A stretch of DNA of 64,000 nucleotides from Ficedula albicollis. Lineage: Eukaryota; Chordata; Aves; Passeriformes; Muscicapidae. The notes under the pieces are model-generated. The model was not told the DNA's origin. It ran no database searches and saw only the letters and a program-made list of their open reading frames with translations. Shown here one piece after another: positions 13,001 through 26,527 of the stretch. Both the position numbers and the translations under genes were made by a program. The stretch covers positions 77,459,343 to 77,523,342 of the forward strand of contig NC_021674.1 of assembly GCF_000247815.1 (NCBI RefSeq), given 5' to 3'. The number at the start of each line of letters is the position of its first letter. Positions within the stretch are counted from its first letter, which is position 1.

Positions 13001-16000
13001 GAAAATGTACCTGACAGCTGGGCAGTTGCAATGGAGATTGTTCATGTGTCTATAGTGCAGTCCCTGCTATGAAATACCAGTGGTCTCAATGGGCGTTCGA
13101 TCTTCCTTGTTTGCCTTGTCTTTATTGCATGATTCAGGTTATCCGTTGTCCAAAACACCTATTACTAAAGTGGGTTTAGTTCAAGCCCTCGGGGCTGTAA
13201 TTACTTAACTGACTAATGCCAGTAAGTTTTTGGGAATTTGCAGAGAACTATGATTCCACAGTTCCATGGATCTTGCGTGTGCACAGAGCTGTTCTCTTAG
13301 GGGTTTTAAAGGATTAAATGTAATAGTAGTGTACACTGAAGCAGAAAGTGTGATAATCTTAGTTAGCGTGCTTGCATGGCAAAAGCAGCTTGGAAGTGCA
13401 CAGCATTTTCAATGAAAAAAAAATCTTTTGTCTGGTTAGATAAATATCCTCTTGTCTTCTTTAACAAAAATAAAGTTCATGTTTTGAGATTGCATCATGC
13501 TGGTTCCATAAAGCTTCCTTGGTTATCTGACTCCTTTGTTTTGCAGTGGTGTTTAATCATTTGCAGTATCATACACTCTTCAGCCATGCACATTATCCCT
13601 TAATTATATACGACTAAGCCCCTCTTGACTGTAAGACATGTTGTTTATTCAAACACACTTACAAATCCATTTTCTTATCAGTTCCTTGCTGAACATTTAC
13701 ACAACGGGGTACTGTTTAAATATGAAAATAAACCTTTTATAAAAAAATTGTTTGACCCACCCACCTGGCCTCCATCTGTGATTGTTCTGTCTCTGCAATC
13801 TGTTGTCTGCTTTTCCTCAGCGTGTTCTTTATCTTTTTGGATGGCTGCTATCTTTGAGTGACTTTATTGCCCCTCCCTATTTTCTCTGTGCTTAGTAGAA
13901 AGTGACATTTTCAAATCATAAGGATCAGCCAGGCAGATTTGATACGCTCTCTACTGTAAGACACACTTCTGTTCATAGTATGCAATTAGTAAAGACAACT
14001 TCATTTCACAGTATCACAACTCATGCTGTACTATTTGGAATTAAAGCATTGTGTGAATCCGAGGAGATTTATCATAAAAACTGGTACAGATAAATCTGTC
14101 AGAATTAGCAATGTTTTTTCTTACCATTGTTTATTGAAACCCAGAAGTTTCTTTATATTTTGTTCCAGTTGAGTTTCATGTCTGTGAATTACTATAGTAA
14201 TGAATTTCCTTTATATTTTTTCTCATTAATGGGGGAGTTATGTGTTTGTAATCTCTTAATAAACTGACACTCTAATCTTTAGATAAAGGGGTTAAAGCCA
14301 TTTTTATTTTAAGGGATTATAGATAAATTTTTACAAAGACAGTTAAATTTCCAGTCTGTGCACTGATGAATTTTTTATTGTCTTCTGTGAACCTGGAAGG
14401 GAATCCTTTCTTAAAGAAATGAGAGTGTATTTTTTGTTTCATTTCTGGCAGCATTTCTGTTTTTTCCCATTCCAAGCCAAATGTAGCTGTAGAGAACAGT
14501 TGCTTTTTTGCATTAAAGTTCCTTCAAAAGCACCACAATGCATTCAAAGGCATGAGCTTATTTTTTTCTGAGTAAGTAGGACAATCAGCATTAAATGTAA
14601 AATTATCTGAGACCAGGATATGCAAGTAAAGTTATTTTTAGATTCTATAGCACTGTTGTGCTGAAGTGGAGTAATTTCTCTCTTGTGGGTTCTTAGAAGT
14701 TGGTCTTTTGTTTGGATGGATTTGCCTGCTGTATAATGATGGCCTTGAGGAATGCGTTACAGAAACCTGTGAAAATCTTTTTCTGGATTGAGGCCTGGAA
14801 TGGTAATAGTAGGTCATTGTCCAAAGGAAACAAAAAAATGTGTTATTAAGTTATTTTAACTTCATTTCAATTGGAAAGCTTATAGAGATGCCTGCTTCTA
14901 TTCTATTTCACAAGAAAGCCCTCCAGATTTATTTCTTGCCAGCCAGTTATTAAGCACCATTACAGTTAAATTAAATTAAACATCCACAACAAGTTGACTG
15001 CCTCAAAGCTTCAAGAACAGATTCATTTGCACCACTTGCTTTACGGAGAACTTTATCCTTGAACCAGGAGATCTGAGAGAGACCTGAAACTCCCCTGGAA
15101 GACCTTCATTATTTCATGGGGCCTGAATTGGTTTCATGAAAAGATTTTAGATAATCTGAGACTTTCATATGAAACTGTTCAATTTTATTGGTATCTGGAG
15201 AGCTGTAGGACAGGATTGTTGGGTTTTTGGAGGAGTCATCTGCATGAAGAGGAAGTCTGGCATAAAGATAGACAAAATGATTAAGCTTAGTGCTGTTCTT
15301 TTCACAGAAGTACAAGAAGCTACTCAGGTTATACTTTTACTGACTTTACATTTTATTAATGCATTGATTAAACACTGTTGCTGAAAGGAGTGTTTCTACT
15401 CCTTTTCCACTTTCTATTCCATTTTGCAGCCCTCTGCCCCTATGTTAGTGCCTTCACAGACACTTAGTGGCTGTAGAGTAAACTGGATTGAGGAACCAAT
15501 AAAATAACAATAAAAAGTTAGTTTTGCAATGGTATGTCACAAGGTTTTGTACATAAGGCTTCAGTGATACATGAATTATCTTGTCCACATAATAAATTTT
15601 TATATTTTGCAGAAGTAGGTTGCTGTTGGGGAACTCCTTTGTCAGCATAGGTGTTCTACATTTTATTTTTGGACATCAGCATTGAGCATTTGAGCACAAC
15701 AGACTGTCTGAGTGTTCAGGCTTTTAGAGGCAAGTGTTAGGTGAACTTCACAGCATCCTGGGAAGGAAAGCTTGGCCTAAAATCCTCCAGCTGGCTTGGG
15801 CCAACACTTTCCCACCCATTCCTGTCCATGGATGGGGTCAGGCAGGCAGGTAAAGGTATGGAGTCTCCTGGAGGGTTGCAGAGGGGCAGATCCAGCCTGT
15901 AGACAGCCTGAGAAATATCTGCCTGCAGGCATCTGCAGTTCCTGGGGCAGCATGAGCCATCTGTCCCCTGCAGCCACCAGACTTGTCCATTGAGGAACAA

Positions 16001-16320
16001 GTCCGAAGGATGAAATGCAAATTGCAAACCTTGATACTGCACACTTAGATGTCCTTGAGTGGTAGATGTAGCTGACATATTTCAATGGTAGACCAAAACT
16101 TACGCCTCCTAATGTTATCCCTCTGATGGTAATTTAGAAGCAACTCTGTCAGAGAAGCTATCATTGCATCTTCCCTTCATCAGTTCATGTTTCTTCTCCA
16201 AGTTTCTCACTGCTGCTCCCAGGAAGGGAAAATAGGGGTAGCTAGGGAGTGAGAGGGTTTCTTAGATTTTTTTTTTTTTTGTAAGGTTTGGTGAAAAAAC
16301 ACAGTGATTCTTCTCTGATT
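7026..16320. other. Intron 3 stretch, mostly unique sequence
   Basis: Nothing recognised except a short (GAAA)n-like stretch at about 10080-10102 and the candidate element near 13.1-13.3 kb. A GC-richer patch at about 15780-16030 carries overlapping short frames on both strands. None looks like a protein, and it may be an unrecognised old repeat. Confidence 0.55.
13090..13270. promoter_or_regulatory. Candidate intronic enhancer
   Basis: The segment mixes a CpG-containing part (GGGCGTTCGATC, CCCTCGGGGC) with homeodomain-type cores (TGTAATTACTTAACTGACTAAT, TTTATTGCATGATT). It lacks repeats and looks more complex than its surroundings. Without a cross-species comparison this is a weak call. Confidence 0.18.
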
Positions 16321-16655
16321 AGAAGATTCTGACAGCTGTACTGGCAAGACTATGGATGTTTGTTTGGCAAGGGAAATGAGAGCCTTTGGGGGGACTTACT
16401 GGGCATTAGAGATGTTCATGTCGGGGGACATGTTCACTGCTCTGTATAAAAGGTTGTCAATAGAAGATTCTGACAGCTGTACTGGCAAGGGAAATGAGAG
16501 CCTTTGGGGGGACTTTAGAAGATTCTGACAGCTGTACTGGCAAGACTATGGATGTTTGTTTGGCAAGGGAAATGAGAGCCTTTGGGGGGACTTACTGGGC
16601 ATTAGAGATGTTCATGTCGGGGGACATGTTCACTGCTCTGTATAAAAGGTTGTCA
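16321..16655. repeat. Three-copy tandem repeat (139-bp unit, middle copy truncated)
   Basis: Copy A (16321-16459) and copy C (16517-16655) share AGAAGATTCTGACAGCTGTA through AAAGGTTGTCA and appear identical by eye. The middle copy B (16462-16515) keeps only the start and has lost 23 bases between two GGCAAG direct repeats before it breaks off after GGGGGGACTT. This pattern fits tandem duplication followed by microhomology deletion, or misjoined reads. Confidence 0.85.
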
Positions 16656-16871
16656 TATTGTAGTTGTGTTGGAGTGGTGCTGTGTAATAAGGTTGCTATT
16701 TAGAGTGTGACCGTCGCTCTTTGTTTGTTTGATTTGAGGTAACGAGGCTAAAAGATGCTAAAATAATGGAGTTTCTTAAGAGAAATCAGTAAGAGAGTCA
16801 AAAAAAAGGAAAGTCCTACCTGGTAGTCATCACTTTTTGATTCCACTGTACATTTTTGCTTTTAATATCCT

Positions 16872-17385
16872 AGAATCATATAATTATCTAGGTTGGAAAA
16901 GACCCTTGAGATCATCACCGGTACCCCAGCACAGCCGAATCTACCACTTAACCATGTCCCTACATGCCACATCTACACGTCTTTTAAATACCTCTGGGGA
17001 AAATGACTCAACCCCTTCCCTGGGCAGCCTATTCCAAAGCTTGCAGCCCTTTCAGGGAAGAAATTATTTTCTTATAGCCAAATTAAATCTCCTCTAGCAC
17101 ACCTTGAGGCCATTTCCTCTTGTCCTGTTGATTGTTATTTAGGAGAAGAGGCTGACCCCCACCTCCTTGTAACCTCCTTTCAGGCAGTAGTAGAGAGCGA
17201 TAAGGTCCTCCCTTAACCTCCTTTTCTCCTGGGTAAACAACTCAAAAAAAAGTTCCCTTAGCTGCTACTTATACGACCTATGCTACAGACCCTTCACCAA
17301 CTCTGTTGCTTTTCTCTGGATCTGCTTCAGCACCTCAATGTTCTTCTTGCAGTGAGAGACCCAGGACTGAACACAGTTCTAGAGG
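16872..17385 (-). mobile_element. CR1 LINE, 5'-truncated 3' end
   Basis: On the + strand this reads as the reverse complement of an avian CR1 non-LTR retrotransposon tail. It starts with AGAATCATATAATTATCTAG followed by GTTGGAAAAGACCCTTGAGATCATC. Further in are CCCTGGGCAGCCTATTCCA, AAGAGGCTGACCCCCACCTC, CAGGCAGTAGTAGAGAGCGA, TAAGGTCCTCCCTTAACCTCC, TCTCTGGATCTGCTTCAGCA and CTGAACACAGTTCTAGAGG. These are landmarks of the CR1 3' part known from bird genomes. The element therefore lies on the minus strand with its 3' end at 16872, and it is cut off near 17385, as is usual for CR1. It differs from my memory of the consensus at many positions and has small indels, so it is old and inactive. The subfamily may be of the Y or J type, but I cannot settle this by eye. 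Confidence 0.92.
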
Positions 17386-19233
17386 TTAAAGATGTTTTGT
17401 TGTTGATTCCAAAGGCCTTTGCAACATTGGAAACTCAGGAAGGAGACCCAGAAGACCATGGAGATTTTTTTTGGCCTGAAATTAAAAAAATTGTTTTCAA
17501 ATTATTTTCCAAATTATTTGTCAGTGATCAAATTTTACAGTATTTTTTATTTAGAAAACAAAGCAAAGCCGAAATACGTGCCCCTCCCCTTCCCAAATTT
17601 CCATTATTTTTATTACTTTTTTGATGTTTTTCATTCTCTTTGCAAAACAACAGGAGACTATACCTAAGGCACATGGGCAACACCAAAGCCCAAGTGTGCA
17701 TTAGACACTTCAAAATGTTAATTTTGTGTATGGCCAGACAGGGTATGGCTGTACAGAACCTGTGTGAAATCAGAGTTTAGTCACAGAATCACCACTGTCT
17801 AAAGTCCCTGATTAAATCAGTGACTTGTTTATAATTTAAGTGGCAATATTGTGTAAGCTTCATTGTTTGAGCTATGCCCCCAGAATTGGGAAGCAAATAA
17901 GTTAGAGAAAAATCTAATGAAAACAGTCTGTTGTATTCAGTTCATCACCACTGGGTTGGGGTGGTTTTTTGTTTGTTTTTGGTTTTTTAAAAAAAGCTTT
18001 CTTAACAGCTATTAGAGTTGAATATTATATGAATAAAAAGAAAAAAAAACCAACAAGAACCCAACAAAAAATCATTACAGGAATGTGACAAATTTAGCAT
18101 TATTTTTCCTATATCTGTATAGAAAAAAACCAGCACTTACATCCAAGTTTGCACAGCCAATTTCTTTTTGTTGCAGCAGTTCTCTGTTGTCTGCTGATGC
18201 ATCCAGGGATGTGTTATTTTGCTCTCAATTAGATAATCATACAGATTTCCTATCAGACCATCATAACTTTCACAACATAAGTTGTTCGTAGCTTTAGATT
18301 TCCTGAATTCTTAGTCACTGTAGTTTTAACAAATTCTTTTTTTAGTAAAAATTTCAAAAAGTTTATCAATGAATATTACTATTTAATAAAAGAGGCAGGA
18401 ACAATAACCAAAACCTAAAGATACAGAAGCTATGAATCAAGCGCATTTCTTCATTAATTTTCTGACTTGTTGAGAATCTTCTGAGGAAGACAGATAAAAT
18501 TTCTACTGCTGACAGTACATCAGGCATATATTCAGTTTTTTTGGTGATGAACCTATACCACATCCTGCAGTGTGGAGCATTTGCTCCCAAACTGGCTAAT
18601 GAGTTGAGCTGTCACTCAACTCTGAGCAGAAACTACTCAGGCACCTTGCAAACCTTATCTTGAGGGAAGGGCATGGTTGAACATAAGGGAGAAATAGGAG
18701 AAGAATGAACAGGAAAACCAGAATATCTCTTCTCCTTTAGTTTTCTAATCCACCTTTCAATTTTGAGCTCCGTAACAGAGTTACATACCTCTGCATTTTT
18801 AGTGTCTTTGTATCTCTCACATGTTAATTTCCCCCAATTTTCATGGTGGTTTTATATTTGTCATTTCCAGGAAAGTTAGTGAGAGGCACATGCCTTATCC
18901 TTGTAAACTGAAAATTTAGATAAACATTATGTCATAGCCTCAATGCACAACTTTTAACTCACCCAGTTAATTAATTCTCCTCAGAATATGCTAGTGTGTC
19001 TTTAATTGCCATTTAGATGTACTGATTCGGAATGATTAGATTCAAAGTAATTTTGCTGTTACAGTATAGTGACATTGGGTATTCTTTGATTTGTAGGATA
19101 TGTTCTTCAATCTGATTACCTTGTCCTTGCCTAGAAATTAGCCAGGAAAACAGCATAGTACTGCTTGGTGCCTGTTTCTTTGCAGCTAGATAAGTTAAAA
19201 AGACACATATGCTGACATGCTTACTTTTGGGGC

Positions 19234-19268
19234 TTTGTTTTGTTTGTTTGTTTGTTTGTTTGTTTTTT
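19234..19268. repeat. (TTTG)n microsatellite
   Basis: Seven or so TTTG units followed by a T-run. The length is ordinary. Confidence 0.88.
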
Positions 19269-22200
19269 AAAGCAGATTTGGAGAGAGGTGAAGCTTTCAC
19301 TTCATTCAGTGAAAAAATCAGAGCAAGTTACTGCTAGCTAGCCAGCATTCTTTTTCTGGATCTCTGTTTGTGTGACCAGCAGTATGTGAACATCTCTCAA
19401 AAGACACTAGCAGGATTTTGGAAAAAAGAGGACATAGTAGGCTTGGAAAATTAATATGAGGTCTGAGAGATTCCTGACAGGCAGCAACAAACAGTCAGTG
19501 AATGATGGTATGCAGCCATGGGACAACCCTATTTAGATATGTCATTCACACTATAGCTTAGGCACCATTAAAAGTCCTGAGTTTACTCTGACTGAAATAT
19601 ACAACATAGCTCCTTAGTTGAAACATGAATAATCTTTAGATGTTATTGCAGTTTAAAAATCAAGCTAAAATAAACTTCTTTTTCAGTAAGACATTTAGCA
19701 TTGCATAGTAGTTAGACAAAATACCACAGTCTAAGCTCCTTATAAAACAATATATATTAGGTGCCAGAGAAGGCATAACAGATGCCATCTCTCACTATAA
19801 AAGTAATTTACAGTTTCAAACATAGCCATGACTGGAACATACACAAATTATTAAAAAAGGGGATCAGAGGTTATAAAGTCTCTTTTTGTTACTGGATTTC
19901 TTATGTCTAATATTTCACATTGAAATCTGCAGTTGGGAATTGTTTTATAATGGTCTGCTTTCAGTTTAGATAAACTTTTCAAAGGCTTCGGCTCAAAAGT
20001 GCCTTTGGCCAGTGTGATCTGCTGGCCAAGTATCTCATAAGAGAACAATGCTCCCCAAATGTTTTTTAAAAATTTATTTTTTGACACTGTGAAAGGTTAA
20101 ACCTTTTGTATTCCTAATGTCTCCGATGCCAAATTGTCATGTGTTTGTAGCAGGTTAGTACAGAAGAGGGTTGACAAATCTTGCTATAATCACTACCCCA
20201 TGTTGCTTTTATCCTTGTCTGCTGTTCATTTTGGTTGTGAAAAATCCTAATATATCAGTGACAGGAGGTCTGGATTTGTGGCTGACTGTTATAATTACTC
20301 CCACTGAGGCACTGTCAATAGGATTAAAATAAAAATTCTAGACCTGTCCATCCTAGATGAGGTCAGCAACACTAGCAGTGGGAGTAGTTTCTGCAAGCTG
20401 TGCTTTTAGTCCTGAGTTATGGAACCATATACATTAATATGAGGCAAATATTTGAAAGCTCCAGTGGAGAAAGACCAGTGGAGAAAGACCAGCTCTTTTT
20501 TTCTTTTTTTTTTTCATTAGCTAAAATATCCATCTGTAATAAATAATCTAACAGCATCCATCTATGTCCTGGCCATACATATATGTATGTTAATTTTCAA
20601 ATGTATCTGAGCCCCAGAGAGTTCCAATTACAGAACAATCCATTTTGCATTTTATAATTAATAAAGTCTTTGCAGCTGCATAACTTCATCTAGGAAACAT
20701 CTGCACACACTCTTTGTGTATACATCATTTCTGTGAAAAGAGGGTTAGCTGAATTCTCTTTAATTTTCTCAGGCTTGGAGAAGGTAGAAAGGTAGGGAGT
20801 TGATTAAGATAATGGAAAACAAATCACAGGAATGGCGAGTTATGCCCACACAGATGTAAAACAAATTCTACTCACTGCTGGTAGGAAAAAATACAGTGTA
20901 TAGGATCACTTATAATATAGTCAGCTTACTCAAGTGAAGAGAGAAAGGAACCCTGGGGAAACCCTGAGCCCTTCCAAGATGGGCAGTCAATTTGCCATGG
21001 TTCTCAGTGGGACCAGCCTGGTACCCCAAGTTCGTAGGTAATACTGATGTTGTTGAAAATCTGTAGTTACTCCTTTGTTGTCCTTTGACGCTGGCTCTGA
21101 AAAAGTGTTGCTTTTTAAACATTAGTTTCATCTTAGTGTGCATAAAACTGTCATACCACTAAGGCTTACTAGCGATGGCAAACTCAGGTAATGGTGCACA
21201 AACCAGAGTAAATAGGCAAGCTCTCTTGCTCTGCTAGCACAGTATGTCATTTTTATTCTTATCCTCTTACACCAGTCTACTTTTTATAATGGGATCAAGC
21301 AGTAATTAGTGCATTCACCTCTTTAATTAATTTCCATATAAACTCAAAAGATACTAAAAACCGTGTTCAATCAAGAGTCTAACATGATGAAACAATTGTG
21401 TGGCCTTTAAGTCTTAAGCTGATATGCCACCTGGAAGCCTTTCACTTTGAAAAATGGAGATTTTGTTCTTTTTTTTAAATTGTTTATTGTAGTAGCAAAT
21501 AATTTTCTTGATTAATATGTCAGTGCCCTATAACTGTTTATTCTTTCTCTTTTGATTATATAAACATCAATTGTTACATATGTCACTCACAGCCCTCACC
21601 ATATTTCCATCATTGATCCTAATTTAAGTTCTGTTGTTATCCTAGACACAAAATGAATCTCACAGTGTTTATAGTGAAAAGGCTACATAAAAATGAATAG
21701 TACTTAACACATCCTTGTTTTCCTTTCTCCTGCCTCACAAGTGGGACTGTAGACTGCTGTTTGTTGCCCTCTACATCTGCCTTCATTCCCTTCTCCGGAG
21801 GTCCTTGGACTATTTTTTTTTAATAAATATGAAAAGAAACATATACCTTGTTTGATCTCTAGCAGGCCACTAAAGCATGTGATGAACTCACAGCAGAGAA
21901 GCTGCTATTTTTCTCCATTAGGTGCAGTCAGCAGCTTATGCCACAGAAGTGGCATCATAGTTCTCATTAGTGTGTTAATTCCTCAGTATTTACTTTTGGC
22001 TTTGCAAAATTCCATTCTTTACAGTATTTGTATAGCCCCTTAAGGGGTGCTAAACATACTGGCTGAAAATGTTTGCAAATGCCGTGCCTGCAGTGGCATA
22101 TGCTACACGTGTTTCCAGGTGGGCACTGCGCACCGATGCTGCAGCCGTGCTCAGCCGTGTGCCACACCCCACTGTCACCATGCGTCCTTGTCCTTGTCAC

Positions 22201-22885
22201 AGCTGAGTGCCACTGGATGGTCCAGAGGAAAGCAACTTAGTCCCAGCCCAGAAAGATTGCTGGTAGAGTCTTTCATTGTATACAGCCAGAAGAGTGTAGT
22301 GCTTTATCTAGGGCTTCCACTGTCTCAAACCCCAACTCCAGGAAAGCTCTCTCATCCGAGAGATTTTGTTCACATTGTCTTTGTAGTTATCGCTGGAACT
22401 CTGCCAGCTTCCCAACAAAAAACAATCTCTGATAGAGGAGGTGAGAAGATTTGCTCTGAGAAGCAGCCATGGCTGTTGCAGACAAGTGAGCTGACAAGTC
22501 CAAGGAGCTGGTCAGCTGTGGGAGGGTCAGTGATGGACAGTCCCTAGTGGTTTTGAGGCTAAGATACTAAGCGAAGAATTGTGCCTTGGCTGACGCAAGC
22601 CTTTATTCTGTATTTGTTGTTGATTTTGTAGTATATGGGGAAAGAATTAAAACCTAATTGTGTTTTAAGCTGGTTGAGGTCAGGCAGGTAGGTGCTATTC
22701 TGTGTCTTTGTGCTGTCAGTAACATGTAAGACTTTGGAGCAGCTGTTTGAACAAAATGGAGCTTCATCTGGGAAGAGCTGTTCTCTTAAATTAGCAACTG
22801 TAAATGACACAACAGAGTGAGTGAATGGAAGAGAATTGTATTTTGTGCTGCCTTTCTCCACACCCCTGTGCTGCCTTTTGTCATC

Positions 22886-23003
22886 CTCCAGAAGCTCTTC
22901 AGTTGCAAAATTACTGCTGGTTCTTAACTTGTTTGAGGAACATACTCCAGAAGCCCTTCAGTTGCAAAACTACTGCTGGTTCTTAACTTGTTTGAGGAAC
23001 ATC
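22886..23003. repeat. 59-bp tandem duplication, two copies
   Basis: CTCCAGAAGC...GAGGAACAT is repeated at a 59-base offset (22886-22944 and 22945-23003) with two clear substitutions (CTCTTC/CCCTTC and AAATTAC/AAACTAC). The divergence favours a real, somewhat older duplication. Confidence 0.88.
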
Positions 23004-25119
23004 AAATGAGTTCACATTTTAATCAAATCAGCAAGGATGGGGATTAGAGCTACAACATCAGAGTGCCATCTCACCAGTTATATCTCCCTGCCTATCTTCT
23101 GTCATTGCTTGAGTTCTGTGCCTTGACTTATAATTTAGGCTTCCTTTATAAGGAAGAAGGGCAGTTAATGAGTGCTTTCCTGTAGTAATGAAATGAAATA
23201 TTAAAATAGATGTGATCAAATGTCGTTTGAGTTGCCTTAAGCTTTGCCATGAGATAGTTTTGGGAAAGAGTAGCTGTATTTATCACCTTAGATTTGCATG
23301 AACACAGCTCTGAGTGTTGTTTGGCTAATGTGTTTGTTTTTGTTATTTTACAATTAACGTTTTTTAATGTTCCTTATGGAGGTAGTAGCAGTGGGGATTT
23401 TATAACACCTGTCCCTGTAATCTTAAAAATACTTCATGAAAAACTAAATTGAATCAAAAAACATAGAATTAAAATAGTGTAGAACAAAACAATATATCTA
23501 AATTACTCATAAAATAGAAAAATCCACCATGGCAACTTGGCAAGGGAAGACAAAAAGGGAGGGAAAAAAAGAATCAAACCAGTATTTTTGAATGATTTTT
23601 TCCCATCTGTTATCTGTGTAGCTGACTGGCAAGTTCTCACACCTTCATAAGTGGTAGCGTTTTTGCTTGTGATTTTCTTTACAAGGACAATGGTATGTGC
23701 TAAGAACAGATAAGGACCCATAGGTCCCCAGTTTTTAAGCACTAGAAGTATTCTACTACTAGCCTGAAAAAAAAATTTTTGTGAGAAATTTAATTTTGAA
23801 GAAAGAAGAAAGATGGGAGAATAATTTAGTTGTATTCCTCCAATTAGTACCTTTAATTATAGTGTACAGCCCTGCATACCCTCTTTTCAGAAGAACTACA
23901 AAGTTTTTAAAAACCTATTTAAAAGTGATGGTTTTATACTGTTAAAAAATCAGTTCGGGAATATTCTGCCTCTTATATCTCTGGGATTTATAAGTTAAAG
24001 GGATGGTCATTAAATCACAAGCCTCTTAGTGGACAAAAAGCTAATGGAATGGTAGCATGATTTGAATGCCTGAACTTGCTGCCTGTGTTATGCTGTGCGG
24101 GAGAATAATTGGCTTTCAGTCATGTAAACTAGTCACAGACACTCAGATCCTTTGAACTCTAATAAGAAATGCACACTTACTTTAAATAGTGAGTGACTAA
24201 GCATATAAATGTCTTGATGAAGTCATCAAGAAAAAAAAAACCACCAAAACTGAAAAGGAGTTTTCTGTTTACATTTTGTTATTTCTGTCTGAAATCTTTA
24301 TTTTACTCTCTGCATCTTTGCCGTGTGATGTTCCCTGCTGAGAAGGACAGACTGGAAACGCAGTAGGGATCTTTGCCTTTTAAGTTGCTCTTTGCTTTGC
24401 AGAGGACTGCATGTTGGAAGTTCCGGTGTATGTGTCCAGTATTTTGTTTGGTATAAGAGGAACATGACAATTTAAGAAGGGCAGGAAACTATTATTTGGT
24501 AATTTTAGGTACATTTCTATTGCAAGTACTAAAAAAGTGGACAGAGATTTAAATGTATCTCTTAAGGTGCATGTATACAAATCTGTTCAGCTTTTGTGCG
24601 CTTTGGTCAGAAAATTCCAGAACAATGGGTGAAGGATAATTTTGAGTTGAATTTGCCACAGCTATGAATTCACAAATCATGTTTATCTGAAGTGCTTCTC
24701 CAAAATTATTTTTTGTTATCTTTTCTAAATAGCATATATAACAGCTACTGTGGCACAATCAAGCTATTGCACATTTTACAAGCAGGACTAGATTTTCTTC
24801 TAATGCAAGCTTATGCCTCTTTGTCAAAATCAAAAGCTACTAGCTTTGCCTGCTAATTGGCTCTGCCAAATAATTTAGGTTTCATCCACTGGGTTTTTTC
24901 AGCACAACAAACTCTAAATGTTATAGCAATTTCAAGCATATTTTTCTTAAAAACTTAGTATGTTGACAGAGTAATAGACAGCCCGAATTTCCTACTGGTG
25001 TAATCCACTATTGATTTACATAATTCATCAGCTTTAATTTACTGTTGTCTTAAGTATTGCTGCATTTACTTTTTTTCTCTGTTGCATAAAATTAATCAGA
25101 CTAATATGACTCATGTTGC

Positions 25120-25195
25120 TTTAGCGCTTTGCGTCCAGTCCAAAGGCTATTAAAGTCAAAGGTACTTTAGTGAGCTTTGGTTAAAGTTCATTGTT
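25120..25195. promoter_or_regulatory. Candidate TCF/LEF or nuclear receptor site cluster
   Basis: Related words GTCCAAAGGC and GTCAAAGGTAC lie 16 to 17 bases apart, with CTTTGCG and CTTTGGTTAAAG on either side. They fit TCF/LEF (CTTTG) or HNF4/COUP-type half-sites. About 1.4 kb upstream of exon 4. The motifs are short and this could be chance. Confidence 0.18.
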
Positions 25196-26527
25196 TTCAT
25201 GCTCTTTCCATCACTGCAGTACCAGACAACTGAAATAACTGTTCCAAATATCAGTGTCTTTTGATACTTTGCATTTCTGTTCTGAGAAAATATCCAAGCA
25301 AATATGAATGTAACCAAAGTAAATTCTCTCCCTCTGAATACAGAATGACTGTTTAACTAGGTTTAATATTTTGATACCCAGTACAAAGTTTCACCCGCTG
25401 TCCCTTTCCTTTGCATACAGGTGATGGCTTAAGAAGGTTAGACTGTCTGTTAGGGATGGAAGAAAAAAAAAAGAGTTAAATAGTCTGGTTGAAAATGCAT
25501 CTGCTTTATTAGAAGGTTCTGGAGGAGTTTTGTGTTTTGTTTCGCTCATTGACAGTGTTTGTAGGTTTGCCTGTTATCTCAGTGCTGAAACTGAGTCTTA
25601 ATCTGTTATCAGTTTTAGTGTTGTCTGATCCCCACTTCCCTGTTCCTTATTCCCTACAGTTCTCATAGTTTATACATTCTTAAGCTGGCTGTCTAGGTTG
25701 CAGTGCTCTGCTTGCAAGTCTAATGGTAGATGTGTTTTATGTATGTTTTTGCCTTGGGAGTTGTGGCAGTAGTTGCAAGAAATATTTCTAAACATCAGCG
25801 TTGTAACACAACACTTTTTTTAAATTTCATGGGTTCACAATGGGCAAACCAAAGTAAGAAATTCTCTTGTATACGTATTTCTTATTGTCTACTTTTTGTC
25901 TTTTTTTAAAGAAGTTTTAGTTTGTTTCAACCTACTTGTCTCTTTCTGTGAAACTGGGAAAACCAATTGAGCAGTTTATGCTGTCTGTTCTCCTCCGCTT
26001 TCTTTGTGTTCTTACCAGCGTCATCTTTTAAACAAAATGCCTCATTCTTTCCTCAGGATCAGGGTTTGCTGGTGGGTTACAACTTGTTTGGGTTTCTGAG
26101 ATCAGGGAAAGAATAAATTTTGCTCCAAAACTACTGGTTCAGACCCCTTCAGTGGTCTTAAGAGCAGATCTCAAGTGTTTTCCTTTTGTTTAGACCTATT
26201 GCAGGCATGCAGATATTTCACACCATTATTGTACTCTGGTGAAAAATGGATGCTTCTTGTATTTGTGTGACCCTCTGTTTTAGAATATTGTACTGCCAGC
26301 TGTTGAGGTACATATAGTATATACTTGAACTCATAAAAATGCCACAAAATTATCAACAGCATCTTCTGAGGAAAAAGTAATGGTGAGCCTATCTTGCTTG
26401 AGCCAACATAATAGAATGGGCAGTTTAGATGTTTACAGAAATGTGCACCTCATGTGACAGAAACAAAAAAAGATCAGGATAGCAGTCCACGCAAATCTAA
26501 ATCTTTATTTGTTTTGTTCTGCTTTAG

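Larger units (their letters stand above)
1..26527 (+). other. EPHA7: EPHA7 intron 3 (3' part)
   Basis: This is noncoding sequence upstream of exon 4, ending in the exon 4 acceptor (T-rich tract, then TTTAG at 26523-26527). It is the intron after the large exon that encodes the ligand-binding domain in Eph genes. That exon is not in the window. Base composition is AT-rich and both strands carry frequent stops. It contains the CR1 fragment near 17 kb and several short tandem duplications. No Eph-like coding exon was found in it. The intron number is inferred from the usual Eph gene layout. Confidence 0.85.
17386..26527. other. Intron 3 stretch between the CR1 and exon 4
   Basis: Holds the (TTTG)n at 19.2 kb, a doubled CCAGTGGAGAAAGA near 20461-20490, and the 59-bp duplication at 22.9 kb. 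A GC-richer patch lies at about 22080-22560; its 166-codon open frame is unsupported. The rest is AT-rich, with nothing that I can name. Confidence 0.55.

Noticed and set aside
15737..16085. Several overlapping frames on both strands in a GC-rich patch
   Set aside because: All are open at once in multiple frames, which reflects low stop density in GC-rich DNA. No domain was recognised.
22047..22547. 166-codon + strand frame, possibly a gene
   Set aside because: No known domain, cysteine-rich start in a GC-richer patch, no fitting splice sites and no support from context within the intron.
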